Notes: generated from the sequence alone by a model not told the origin. A DNA stretch of 8,548 bases from an uncultured Collinsella sp. (GCA_902494545.1 CABUTP010000052.1:1-8548), one strand, 5' to 3'; shown: positions 1-6,451, counted from the stretch's first letter. Numbers and translations: made by a program.

Positions 1-7
1 ATTTCAT
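1..7 (-). CDS. Start of a further minus-strand gene (first two codons only)
   Basis: An ATG reads leftwards from base 7 (ATG AAA T...) and leaves the window at once. It sits 11 bases past the stop of the fused methyltransferase remnant and has a strong ribosome binding site (GAGGAAGGA on the minus strand, bases 12-20) at good spacing. Only the start signal is visible, so the product cannot be named. By analogy with methyltransferase/ECF-transporter clusters an ABC ATPase would be plausible, but this is a guess. Confidence 0.45.
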
Positions 8-18
8 AGGTTCCTTCC

Positions 19-270
19 TCAGTGAATAAAAACTTTCATAATTGCCGCCAGCACAGCCGCTATGACCGTCATGTCTATCGCCATGTGCGGGATGGATGCA
101 AAAATGTTCGCCCCGCCGCCGCAGCCGCAATCCAGCACCTTGGCATTTGGTGCAAGTCGTAGAAATCGAAGTCCCCACCGCGCCACAGGGCTGTGGCCCA
201 GATTCATCATGGCAACCATAAGTTTTCCGCCGAGGCCCACGGGCTTGCGGGTGTTTTCAAAGAACGACAT
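19..270 (-). pseudogene. Truncated class I SAM-dependent methyltransferase fused to an unrelated hydrophobic tail
   Basis: The reading frame from ATG 270 gives 83 residues, against about 200 or more for an intact enzyme. Residues 1-56 look like the N-terminus of a SAM methyltransferase. It opens MSFFENTRKP and carries the SAM-binding loop VLDCGCGGGANI at about 45-56. Directly after that (from about base 102 leftwards) the family sequence stops. A 27-residue tail follows, with the hydrophobic run MTVIAAVLAAIM, like the last membrane helix of a transporter subunit. Everything after motif I is missing, including the acidic ribose-binding residue, so it cannot be an active methyltransferase. Start 270 is preferred over the upstream ATG at 300 because GGAGG (minus strand, bases 277-281) lies 6 bases before it. 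It overlaps the end of the upstream methyltransferase by 14 bases, which implies translational coupling. The simplest explanation is an in-frame deletion joining two genes of one operon. A genuinely small protein is less likely. Confidence 0.7.
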
Positions 271-886
271 CTGGTCCCTCCGATTTCGTGCATTCCGCAT
301 AGGTCAACGGGAACGAGGCCTTCAGCACCGCGCTTTTCTGCACCGCCCAGCCGTTTTGACGCAGGAAACGTAGGTATTCCTCGCTCGTCCACCTGCTGTG
401 GAGGGGGAATCCCGCCATACTCATGAAAAAGGCTTTTGCCTTGCCGGAAACCGAGTTTCCCGCGTGGGTGAAGGTTGGCGCGATGAGCACGCCGTCGTCC
501 TTCAGCACCCGCCTGATTTCCTGCAGGGCCTTTTCCGGATGCGGCACTATGTGAAGCGCGTTGGACGCGATCACCACTTCGAAGGACTTCTGTGCATAGG
601 GCAGGCTGAACATATCTTGTACGGAAAAGTGCAGCTTTGCGGATTGATTGCCCTGTTTTGCTTCAAGGATCATCTTTGCAGAAGCGTCCGTAGCCTCGAT
701 GTGCGCCGCCGCATTCACGATGTTCTTTGCGATAAGCCCCGTGCCGGTGGCAACCTCCAGTACGGTTTTTGCTTTCACCACCGGCCGGATCAGCCCATAC
801 ATCTTCTCATACGCCGCCCGGTCGTTTCGCATGAAACGGTCGTACCGACCGGCATTCTTGTCCCAGAAGCCCTTGCGTTCGTGCAT
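257..886 (-). CDS. Class I SAM-dependent methyltransferase
   Basis: This 209-residue protein has the usual length of a small Rossmann-fold methyltransferase of the Methyltransf_11/25 type. Visible motifs are motif I VLEVATGTG (42-50), the acidic residue after strand 2 in EATDAS (D67), VQDMFSLP (D91) for adenine contact, and the post-I/III region FEVVIASNALHIV...LQEIRRVLKDDG (about 102-132). The substrate is unknown; it is presumably a cytosolic small-molecule methylase. I chose ATG 886 because GGGGG lies 9 bases upstream. The in-frame TTG at 901 overlaps that ribosome binding site and would add only five residues. The gene is first in its operon and overlaps the next methyltransferase by 14 bases. 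A DtxR/IdeR-like box and a second palindrome sit in its promoter, which suggests iron-linked control. GC content is lower than in the genes to the right, consistent with horizontal acquisition, perhaps from a Firmicute. Paired methyltransferases of this kind occur beside ECF/ABC transporter genes in other bacteria; the link here is inference. Confidence 0.85.
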   Translation of the reverse strand: MHERKGFWDKNAGRYDRFMRNDRAAYEKMYGLIRPVVKAKTVLEVATGTGLIAKNIVNAAAHIEATDASAKMILEAKQGNQSAKLHFSVQDMFSLPYAQKSFEVVIASNALHIVPHPEKALQEIRRVLKDDGVLIAPTFTHAGNSVSGKAKAFFMSMAGFPLHSRWTSEEYLRFLRQNGWAVQKSAVLKASFPLTYAECTKSEGPDVVL

Positions 887-903
887 GGCTATCGCCCCCA
901 AAC

Positions 904-921
904 AGTTAGAGCTATCTAACT
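904..921. promoter_or_regulatory. Perfect palindrome over the -10/start region, candidate repressor operator
   Basis: The sequence AGTTAGA-GCTA-TCTAACT is a perfect 7-base inverted repeat with a 4-base centre. It overlaps the -10 hexamer of the methyltransferase promoter and the predicted transcription start, an ideal place for a repressor. Half-sites of this size and spacing suit TetR- or MarR-type dimers. No regulator gene is in the window, so the binding protein is unknown. Confidence 0.55.
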
Positions 922-927
922 ATAACA
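919..927 (-). promoter_or_regulatory. Extended -10 promoter element of the methyltransferase operon
   Basis: On the minus strand TGTTATAGT fits an extended -10 (TGn followed by TATAGT, 5 of 6 to TATAAT), 33 bases before ATG 886. The -35 position at 17-base spacing (942-947, ATCTTA) is poor and lies inside the DtxR/IdeR-like box. Consensus matching by eye only. Confidence 0.5.
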
Positions 928-941
928 CACGAATCTTGCAG

Positions 942-960
942 TAAGATAAGGCTAACCTTA
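942..960 (-). promoter_or_regulatory. DtxR/IdeR-like iron box
   Basis: The minus-strand 19-mer TAAGGTTAGCCTTATCTTA matches the actinobacterial DtxR/IdeR consensus as I remember it (TTAGGTTAGSCTAACCTAA) at 15 of 19 positions. The core is also a perfect inverted repeat, ATAAGG-CTAA-CCTTAT (946-961). It covers the -35 position of the methyltransferase promoter, where a metal-loaded DtxR-family repressor would block transcription. This suggests derepression under iron (or manganese) limitation. A matrix score against known sites of the same class would decide. Confidence 0.6.
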
Positions 961-961
961 T

Positions 962-1330
962 TCTCTTGGCTAAGACGCATCTCTCCGACCCTTTGAATCG
1001 CCCCTTTTCACGCCACCCGCTACGAACTCCGGCGGAAACCAGGGAGTGATTAAAGGAGCGACCTGCGGTTTTGCGAATCAATTGAGTCATTCCCGAAACC
1101 GCGAATCAAGGGCCTGATTCGCTCAAATTGCGCACGAATCAGCCCTCGGGCGGTACGACGCGACACGCATCGACAACACTCGGACTGGATTAGTCATCGA
1201 GTGGGAGTAGTAATAGAACATTTGCTCTTGTTTTTCATACGGTTTCGTACGGTTCCGATGGCGACCGATGGGGACGTTTCGGAACCGCGCACCTGCAAGC
1301 CACATGGTTTCACAAACGGGCAAAAACTCA
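962..1330. other. Non-coding spacer between two operons
   Basis: I see no credible gene in this stretch. The short open frames have no ribosome binding site and an arbitrary composition. It holds the nested repeat cluster at 1065-1145 and an isolated inverted repeat CGGTTCCG/CGGAACCG (1250-1257 and 1280-1287, 22-base loop). Neither repeat is followed by a convincing T-run. No tRNA-like cloverleaf was recognised. Confidence 0.6.
1065..1145. repeat. Cluster of nested inverted and direct repeats built on GCGAATCA
   Basis: GCGAATCA occurs at 1073-1080 and 1101-1108, its last seven bases recur at 1135-1141, and its exact complement lies at 1115-1122. 1101-1108 and 1115-1122 form a perfect 8-base stem with loop AGGGCC. 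1109-1120 and 1135-1145 form an alternative stem with one bulge. GCGGTTT (1065-1071) pairs with AAACCGC (1096-1102), and CAATTGAG (1079-1086) nearly pairs with CTCAAATTG (1122-1130). These pairings exclude one another in part, as in a switching RNA or a palindromic intergenic repeat. Which of the two, if either, cannot be told from a single copy. Confidence 0.5.
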
Positions 1331-1361
1331 GAAGGCTCCTCGTGAAAAACGAGGAGCCTTC
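1331..1361 (-). terminator. Rho-independent terminator of the reductase/dehydrogenase operon
   Basis: A perfect 13-base stem, GAAGGCTCCTCGT (1331-1343) with ACGAGGAGCCTTC (1349-1361), closes a 5-base loop. Read on the minus strand it starts 41 bases past the dehydrogenase stop and is followed by TGAGTTTTTG, a usable T-run. On the plus strand the following CTGTTTCCTT is weaker, so the main direction is minus. Confidence 0.9.
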
Positions 1362-1402
1362 CTGTTTCCTTCGGCGCGGGCGGATTGGGACCCGCTGCCG
1401 GT

Positions 1403-2566
1403 CTAGAGGCACTCGGTCAGAATCTGGAACACCTCGCTGCGCTCCAGTTTCTTGGCGCAGCCGCCGGTGAGCACGCAGGTGTCCGCAACCTTGTGCAGCG
1501 TCTCGTCGGACGCGTCGGAGCCCATCTCGGCGAAGCTCGTGGGAAGCCCCATCTCGCCGATGAACGTCTGCAGGCGGTCGATGCCCTCCAGTGCCACCGT
1601 AAGGTCGTCTTTGCCCTTGGCGTCGACGCCCCACACCTCGCGCGCCCAGCGGGCGAACTGCGCGGGCGCCTCGGGGGCCAGGTGGCGGTAGAGCGCAGGG
1701 TGGATGACCGCGAGGCCCATTCCGTGGTTGGTGTGGGTGTACGCGCCGTACTGGTGCTGGATCATGTGCGCCTGGAAGTCCGTTGACTTGCCGATCTTGA
1801 GCACGCCGTTCTCGGCCATGGCGGAGTCGTATACGAGCTCGCTTCGGGCATCGAGGTTCTGGTCGTCGTCCGCGATAATCCGCATGTTGCGGATGACGTT
1901 ACGCTGGATGGCGAGGTTGATGTCGTCGGTGACGTTGTGTCCGCGCGGGCTTCCGAAATAGCTCTCCATGCAGTGCGAGAGCGTGTCGAACGCGCCGCTC
2001 ATGAACTGCGCGTGCGGTACGGTGAGCGTGAGCGCCGGGTCAAGCGCCGCCCACGAGGGCAACGCGCCGAAGAAGGCACCCTTCACATGCGTTTCCTCGT
2101 TGGTGATGACGGCGCCGTTGTTCTGCTCGGCGCCCGTGCCGGAGAGTGTCACGATGCAACCCATGGGGATGAACGAGCTCGGCATCTTGCCGTCGACGTG
2201 CTCGAACGTCTCGATGTCCTCGTCAAGCATCGCCTGCGCGGAGACCACCTTGCAGCAGTCGAAGACCGACCCGCCGCCGACGGCGAGAATGAAGTCGACC
2301 TGCTCCTCGCGTGCGAGCGCGGCGCCCTCCTGGCACTTCTCGTAGGTCGGGTTGGGCATGATGCCGCCGAAGTCCACCACGCGCTTGCCCGCGCTCGTGA
2401 GCTTATCGACCACGTGGCCGTAGACGCCGGTTCGTTTGACCGAGCCTCCGCCGTAGGCGAGCATCACTGTCTTGCCCATGGCACCCATCTCGGCGTCGAG
2501 CGCCTGGTCCATGGCCCCCTCGCCGAAGTAGTTCCTGACCGGGTAGTCGTACGTGAATGAGTTCAT
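1403..2566 (-). CDS. Iron-containing (group III) alcohol dehydrogenase, YqhD/BdhA type
   Basis: This 387-residue protein has the standard length of the YqhD/butanol dehydrogenase branch, cytosolic NAD(P)H-dependent enzymes that reduce aldehydes to alcohols. The cofactor-binding motifs are YGGGSVKRTG (38-47) and VGGGSVFDCCK (96-106), followed by TLSGTGAEQNNG (140-151). The four metal ligands fall at D194, H198 (FDTLSHCMESYF), H267 and H281 (NHGMGLAVIHP). To my knowledge these are the same numbers as in E. coli YqhD. The GGGSVK loop suggests NADPH preference, as in YqhD. Start ATG 2566 is set by AGGAGG (minus strand, 2574-2579) 7 bases upstream; the longer open frame to 2641 runs into the preceding gene. 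It is the second gene of an operon, 44 bases after the aldo/keto reductase, and is followed by a strong terminator. The likely role is carbonyl detoxification or fermentative alcohol formation; the true substrate is not shown by the sequence. Confidence 0.93.
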   Translation of the reverse strand: MNSFTYDYPVRNYFGEGAMDQALDAEMGAMGKTVMLAYGGGSVKRTGVYGHVVDKLTSAGKRVVDFGGIMPNPTYEKCQEGAALAREEQVDFILAVGGGSVFDCCKVVSAQAMLDEDIETFEHVDGKMPSSFIPMGCIVTLSGTGAEQNNGAVITNEETHVKGAFFGALPSWAALDPALTLTVPHAQFMSGAFDTLSHCMESYFGSPRGHNVTDDINLAIQRNVIRNMRIIADDDQNLDARSELVYDSAMAENGVLKIGKSTDFQAHMIQHQYGAYTHTNHGMGLAVIHPALYRHLAPEAPAQFARWAREVWGVDAKGKDDLTVALEGIDRLQTFIGEMGLPTSFAEMGSDASDETLHKVADTCVLTGGCAKKLERSEVFQILTECL

Positions 2567-2610
2567 GGCAATTCCTCCTAGTAAGTTATCAGTGCGGTCT
2601 AACCGCTCGT

Positions 2611-3462
2611 CTACACGTTGCGCACGAGCCCGGACATCCATTCGATGGTGGCGGGGTCGTGGTGGTCGAAGAACGCGCTGCGCCCGGTGTCGAGCGCGGC
2701 GATGGCGACCATCTCGTCGTCGCCCAGCGCGAAGTCGAAGACGTCGAAGTTTTGCTCCATGCGATCGCGGTGCGTGCTCTTAGGGATACAGACCACACCG
2801 CGCTGCAGCAGCCAGCGCAACACGACCTGGGCGACCGTCTTGCCGTGTGCCTCGCCGATGCGAGCGAGGACCTCGTTGCGGAAGAGGTCGTTTCTGCCCT
2901 CCGCAAAGGGCGCCCAGCCCTCCATGGCCACCTCCTTGCCGGCCATGTACTCCTGCGCCTCGCGCTGCTGGAAGAACACGTTGCACTCGACTTGGTTCAC
3001 GGCGGGGGCGATGCGGTTGAACGAGATGAGGTTTGCGAGGTGATCGGGGTAGAAGTTAGCTGTGCCTATGGCGCGGATAACGCCCTGCTCGTAGAGCTCC
3101 TCCATGGCGCGCCACGCGCCGAAGACGTCGCCGAACGGCTGATGGATGAGGTAGAGGTCGACGTAGCCGAGCCCCAGCCGCTTGAGCGACGCGTCGAAGC
3201 CGCGCTTGGCCCCCTCGTAGCTCACATCCGACATCCACAGCTTGGTCGTCACGAACACCTCGTCGCGCGGCAGGCCGCTCGCACGAATGGCAGCCCCGAC
3301 CGCCTCTTCGTTGCCGTAGCTCGCGGCCGTGTCGAGCAGCCGGTAGCCGACCGAGAGCGCGTCCTCCACGGCGCGCTGACATTCCGCGGCGTCCGGGATC
3401 TGGTACACGCCGAAGCCGAGCTGCGGCATCCTGACGCCGTTGTTCAAGGTGATGTAGTCCAT
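2611..3462 (-). CDS. Aldo/keto reductase, AKR5-like (2,5-diketo-gluconate reductase/YtbE type)
   Basis: This 283-residue protein is a full-length single-domain TIM-barrel oxidoreductase that uses NADPH to reduce aldehydes and ketones in the cytosol. It has the N-terminal strand LNNGVRMPQLGFGVYQI and the signature GYRLLDTAASYGNE. The complete catalytic tetrad is D44, Y49, K74 (TTKLW) and H107 (YLIHQPF). The cofactor pocket GVVCIPKSTHRDRMEQN spans 222-238, with the K228-S229 and R234 positions typical for NADPH phosphate binding. Start ATG 3462 has GGAAGG a few bases upstream. It is the first gene of an operon with the iron alcohol dehydrogenase. Both reduce carbonyls, so the pair probably handles related toxic or fermentative aldehydes. 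It is divergent from another aldo/keto reductase at 3750, which suggests shared control from the region between them. Substrate cannot be assigned; dicarbonyls such as methylglyoxal are common for this family. Confidence 0.93.
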   Translation of the reverse strand: MDYITLNNGVRMPQLGFGVYQIPDAAECQRAVEDALSVGYRLLDTAASYGNEEAVGAAIRASGLPRDEVFVTTKLWMSDVSYEGAKRGFDASLKRLGLGYVDLYLIHQPFGDVFGAWRAMEELYEQGVIRAIGTANFYPDHLANLISFNRIAPAVNQVECNVFFQQREAQEYMAGKEVAMEGWAPFAEGRNDLFRNEVLARIGEAHGKTVAQVVLRWLLQRGVVCIPKSTHRDRMEQNFDVFDFALGDDEMVAIAALDTGRSAFFDHHDPATIEWMSGLVRNV

Positions 3463-3749
3463 GGTGCCTTCCTTTCTCGCAACTTGACGTATCCACCATA
3501 CGAGGGGCGCCGCGCCGGCGGAAGTTTCCGTTGGTGAGGGTTCTATAACGCTGGGGTGCGCACGGGGTTATAACCCGCGGGTTCAGGGCACCGCACCAAA
3601 GGGGGATTCCGTCGAGCGCTTTGCGGTCGTACGCTTGGCGATGAGAGAGCAAAGGCCATCGACAGAGGATGTGCCTAACGGAGCTCGATGAACGGGCGGA
3701 CGTGGACTTTGCAAACAAATGACGAATATCATAGACAGGGAGAACAGGA
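3463..3749. promoter_or_regulatory. Divergent intergenic region with overlapping palindromes, candidate operator
   Basis: This 287-base region drives two operons in opposite directions. It contains GGGTTATAACCC (3565-3576), a perfect palindrome, overlapped by AACCCGCGGGTT (3572-3583), also perfect. A related element, GGGTTCTATAAC (3538-3549), lies 27 bases to the left. A shorter inverted repeat, CGTAT-CCACC-ATACG (3488-3502), lies 26 bases ahead of the minus-strand gene; it overlaps a weak minus-strand -10-like TATGGT. No -10/-35 pair with good spacing could be fixed on either strand. One regulator binding here could control both operons; this is inference. Confidence 0.45.
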
Positions 3750-4739
3750 ATGGACAAGCGCGTTTTGGGAAAGAGCGGCATCGAAGTCAGCCCGCTCGGC
3801 ATGGGCTGCATGGGAATCACGCACGCGAGCGGAGACCCGATGCCCGACGACGAGGCCGCGAGCGTCGTCCGTCAGGCCCACGAGATGGGCTATACCTTCT
3901 TTGACACGGCGGAGTGCTACGTTGGCACGTGCGCTGATGGGACCGAGGCGCACAACGAGGACGTGGTGGGCAAGGCGCTCGCGCCCGTGCGCGACGAGGT
4001 TGTCATTGCCACCAAGTTCGGCGTCACGCACGCCCCGGACAAGACCATCCTCGTGGACTCGCGCCCCGAGGTTATCCGTATCTCGGTGGAGAAGAGCCTG
4101 CGCCGGCTGCGCACCGACCACATCGACCTCTACTACCAGCACCGAATCGACCCAAAGGTCGAGCCCGAGGTCGTTGCAGACACCATGGCAGACCTCATCA
4201 AGGAAGGTAAGATCCGCGCCTGGGGAATCTCCGAGGCGACGGAGGAGTACCTGCGTCGCGCCGATGCGGTGTGCCCCGTCTCCGCCGTCCAGAACCGCTA
4301 CTCCATGATGGCACGCTGGAACGAATCCCTGTTCCCCGTGCTCGAGGAGCTGAACGTTGCCTTCGTGGCCTTTTCTCCCATGGCGAACGGCTTTCTGACG
4401 GGCGCGTACAGCCACAACACCAGATTCGAGGGCGCCCAAGACTACCGCGATGGCATGCCGCAGTACACAGAGGAAGGCGAAAGGCGCGCCGAGCCCCTCA
4501 TGCGGTTCGTTCGCGAGCTGGCTGAGCTGCACGCGGCGACGCCCGCCCAGGTCTCCCTTTCCTGGATGCTCGAGAAGAAGCCCTATATCATTCCCATCCC
4601 GGGCAGTCGCAAGCCCGAACGACTGCTCGAGAACCTCGGTGCCGCCGAGGTCGGGCTCACCGACGATGAGGTTGCCAAGATCGACGGGCTGCTCAACGGA
4701 CTCGACCTCATGGTCTTCGGCGGGCACACGGTAAGGTAG
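3750..4739 (+). CDS. Aldo/keto reductase, AKR12/13-like (IolS/YakC type)
   Basis: This 329-residue, full-length aldo/keto reductase belongs to the longer branch resembling IolS, YakC and plant pyridoxal/quinone reductases. It opens MDKRVLGKSGIEVSPLGMGC, and the active site is complete: D52, Y57 (FFDTAECY), K89 (ATKFG) and H131 (LYYQHRID). The region DLIKEGKIRAWGISE (148-162) and the NADP-phosphate pocket IIPIPGSRKPERLLEN (280-295) are typical. Start ATG 3750 follows AGGGAG at 7-base spacing. It is the first gene of a plus-strand run; the next gene starts 6 bases after its stop, with its ribosome binding site touching the stop codon, so they are co-transcribed. It shares only the general fold with the reductase on the other strand and is a different subfamily, not a recent duplicate. 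Cytosolic carbonyl reduction is the expected role; the substrate is unknown. Confidence 0.93.
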   Translation: MDKRVLGKSGIEVSPLGMGCMGITHASGDPMPDDEAASVVRQAHEMGYTFFDTAECYVGTCADGTEAHNEDVVGKALAPVRDEVVIATKFGVTHAPDKTILVDSRPEVIRISVEKSLRRLRTDHIDLYYQHRIDPKVEPEVVADTMADLIKEGKIRAWGISEATEEYLRRADAVCPVSAVQNRYSMMARWNESLFPVLEELNVAFVAFSPMANGFLTGAYSHNTRFEGAQDYRDGMPQYTEEGERRAEPLMRFVRELAELHAATPAQVSLSWMLEKKPYIIPIPGSRKPERLLENLGAAEVGLTDDEVAKIDGLLNGLDLMVFGGHTVR

Positions 4740-4745
4740 GGAGCC

Positions 4746-5453
4746 ATGAACATTAGACCCTATGTCGTCTGTCATGTCTTTGCCGGGCTCAACGGGCGTA
4801 TCGACGGCGCGTACATGCTCGACCCCGCCGCCTCGCCCGCACGCGCCGCGTACTCTCGCATGCAGGTCGAGTTCGGGGCGGACGCCGTGGCGTACGGGGC
4901 CGTGACCACGAAGGGCTTCGTCGGGTCGCGCCCCCTTGCGCTCGATACCCACGGGAGCGCGCCCAAGGGGGACTTCGTGGCGCCTCATGACGAACGATCG
5001 TTCTACGTCTCCGTCGACCCCGCCGGGGAGATTGCATGGGAGTCTGCGACCTATCGTCGCGCCGGCCGTGCGGACGCGCACGTCATCGAGATCCTCACCG
5101 AGGCGGCATCGCCGGCGTATCGCGACTATCTGCGAGAGCGCGGCGTCTCATACGTGCTTGCCGGCTCGCGCGGGCTAGACCTCCCGCTCGCCCTGCGCAA
5201 GCTGCGCGAGCTTTTTGGCATCGAGCGCCTGCTCGTGTGCGGCGGCGGAAAGACGGACATGTCGTTTCTTGCCGCGGGCGTGCTTGACGAGCTGAGCCTC
5301 GTTCTCTCCCCGACGGTCTCGGGGGAGCCCGAAACGGCTTCCGTCTTCGACGAGATGCCTCGCTCAGCCGGCGGTTCGCACGTATTCTCGCTTGAGCGCG
5401 TCGAGCGCCTTGCCGGCGACGGCCTCCACCTCGTCTATCGAGTGCGGCGATGA
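4746..5453 (+). CDS. RibD C-terminal/dihydrofolate reductase-like family protein
   Basis: This 235-residue protein is a stand-alone RibD_C domain, the dihydrofolate-reductase fold used for NADPH-dependent pyrimidine reduction in riboflavin synthesis and in many unassigned reductases. N-terminal landmarks are CHVFAGLNGRIDG (9-21) and GADAVAYGAVTTKGF (44-58). The NADPH-binding strand and turn are at IERLLVCGGGKTDMSFL (159-175), followed by the family's DELSLVLSPTVSG (181-193). There is no deaminase domain and no other riboflavin gene nearby, so a true riboflavin role is unlikely. Homologues near stress or detoxification genes are usually annotated as dihydrofolate reductase family proteins without a known substrate. 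The start is set by AGGGAG just ahead of ATG 4746. Its TGA overlaps the next gene's ATG (ATGA), so the two are translationally coupled. Overall identification is good; the reaction is not known. Confidence 0.85.
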   Translation: MNIRPYVVCHVFAGLNGRIDGAYMLDPAASPARAAYSRMQVEFGADAVAYGAVTTKGFVGSRPLALDTHGSAPKGDFVAPHDERSFYVSVDPAGEIAWESATYRRAGRADAHVIEILTEAASPAYRDYLRERGVSYVLAGSRGLDLPLALRKLRELFGIERLLVCGGGKTDMSFLAAGVLDELSLVLSPTVSGEPETASVFDEMPRSAGGSHVFSLERVERLAGDGLHLVYRVRR

Positions 5454-6451
5454 TGCCGCGCCGTTCGTTTCTGGAGGCTGCCGTGTGGTTGGCCGCTGCG
5501 GGCAGCCTTGCCGGCTGCTCGTCGGACGGGACCGCCGGGTTCGCGCGCGGCTCCGCTCCGGGCCCGGTCACGGCGGACACGCCCATCTACGACGTCATCA
5601 ACAACCCTTTGCTCGATGGCTACGGACGGCTGCTCTTCCCCACAACGCTCCATCCGCCGACGGAGGATATGACGCTCGATGACCTTTCCGCTTGCCTGCC
5701 GTGGTACTCGGAAATCCATACGAGCACCACGGTCGACGTCGTCAGCTATCTGCTGTCAGAGCGCGCAGCGGAACGGACGTTCTTCTACGACATCTACACG
5801 GATGCCGAGAAGGCCGCCGACCCCTCGCTCGCCAACACGGGGCTCTTCCGCTTCGCTGCCGAGGGAGCGGGCGGCGCGTCTGCACCGTTTGCCGTGGTAA
5901 GCGCGGGCGGCGGATTCGCCTACGTCGCTGCCATGCACGACTCCTTCCCGCACTGTCTGCACCTGGCCCGTTCCGGCGTCAACGGGTTCGCGGTCATCTA
6001 TCGGCCGGACGCGCAGCTCGCCTGCGAGGACTTGGCCCGCGCCGTCTCCTTCATCTTCGAGCACGCCGACGAGCTCAGCGTGGACACGTCGGGCTATTCG
6101 CTGTGGGGCGGCTCGGCCGGTGCGCGCATGGCGGCATGGGTCGGCGGCTACGGCCCGGCCGCCTTTGGCGCGCCAGTAGGAACGCCCCAGCCCGCGGCGG
6201 CCATCATGCAGTACACCGGCATGAGCGAACTGACGGGTGCCGACCCCGCGACCTACGCCTGCGTGGGTGATCGCGACGGCATCGCGAGCTGGCGCACCAT
6301 GCAGGCGCGTCTCGAAGCGCTCTCAGCAACGGGCGTGCCCACGGAGTTTCATGTTTACGAAGGCCTGAGCCACGGCTTTGGCCTGGGCGTCGACACCGTG
6401 GCAGAGGGCTGGATCGACGATGCCCTCGCGTTTTGGAAGGCGCAGCGATGA
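5450..6451 (+). CDS. Tat-type lipoprotein alpha/beta hydrolase (esterase/acylhydrolase-like)
   Basis: This 333-residue protein starts with a twin-arginine motif (RRSFLEA, R4-R5), a short hydrophobic segment and the lipobox LAGC (20-23). The mature protein should be anchored by lipid at C23 outside the membrane, possibly exported folded. The catalytic part begins near residue 145. It has an oxyanion-type glycine run SAGGGF (151-156) and a nucleophile elbow LWGGSAGARM with S222 in GGSAG. The acid is probably D274 or D276 (CVGDRDG), and H308 lies in YEGLSHGFGLG. This triad is typical of BD-FAE/acetyl-esterase-like hydrolases. The start may be ATG 5450 or the adjacent ATG 5453; both leave the signal intact. 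There is no good ribosome binding site, so translation probably depends on coupling to the preceding gene through ATGA. Its place among cytosolic reductases suggests it releases a substrate at the surface that they then reduce; that link is inference. Confidence 0.85.
   Translation: MMPRRSFLEAAVWLAAAGSLAGCSSDGTAGFARGSAPGPVTADTPIYDVINNPLLDGYGRLLFPTTLHPPTEDMTLDDLSACLPWYSEIHTSTTVDVVSYLLSERAAERTFFYDIYTDAEKAADPSLANTGLFRFAAEGAGGASAPFAVVSAGGGFAYVAAMHDSFPHCLHLARSGVNGFAVIYRPDAQLACEDLARAVSFIFEHADELSVDTSGYSLWGGSAGARMAAWVGGYGPAAFGAPVGTPQPAAAIMQYTGMSELTGADPATYACVGDRDGIASWRTMQARLEALSATGVPTEFHVYEGLSHGFGLGVDTVAEGWIDDALAFWKAQR

Noticed and set aside
257..901. TTG start at 901 for the first methyltransferase
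   Set aside because: It overlaps the GGGGG ribosome binding site that serves ATG 886 and adds five residues not needed by the family.
398..919. 173-codon plus-strand open frame opposite the first methyltransferase
   Set aside because: The minus-strand frame has clear SAM-binding motifs and start signals; this frame has none.
1065..1145. CRISPR array
   Set aside because: The repeated word is only 7-8 bases, spacing is irregular (28 then 33 bases), one copy is inverted, and no cas gene is present.
1250..1287. CGGTTCCG/CGGAACCG inverted repeat as a terminator
   Set aside because: The 22-base loop is long and no T-run follows the stem on either strand; the real terminator is at 1331-1361.
1123..1323. 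66-codon minus-strand open frame in the spacer
   Set aside because: No ribosome binding site, no domain, and it crosses the repeat cluster; judged chance.
1937..2560. 207-codon plus-strand open frame opposite the iron alcohol dehydrogenase
   Set aside because: Antisense shadow of a gene with all four metal ligands; no family resemblance.
2557..3537. 326-codon plus-strand open frame opposite the AKR5-like reductase
   Set aside because: The protein is rich in V, A, E, R, H and D with no motif, and the opposite strand has a complete catalytic tetrad and a good ribosome binding site.
3703..3732. TGGACT/TATCAT as the promoter of the second aldo/keto reductase
   Set aside because: The -10 would lie only 17 bases before the start codon, putting the transcript start inside the ribosome binding site.
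3729..5081. 450-codon open frame on the minus strand, opposite the second aldo/keto reductase and the RibD-C protein
   Set aside because: It lies antisense to two clear enzyme genes with intact active sites, has no recognisable domain, and is the usual by-product of GC-rich third positions.
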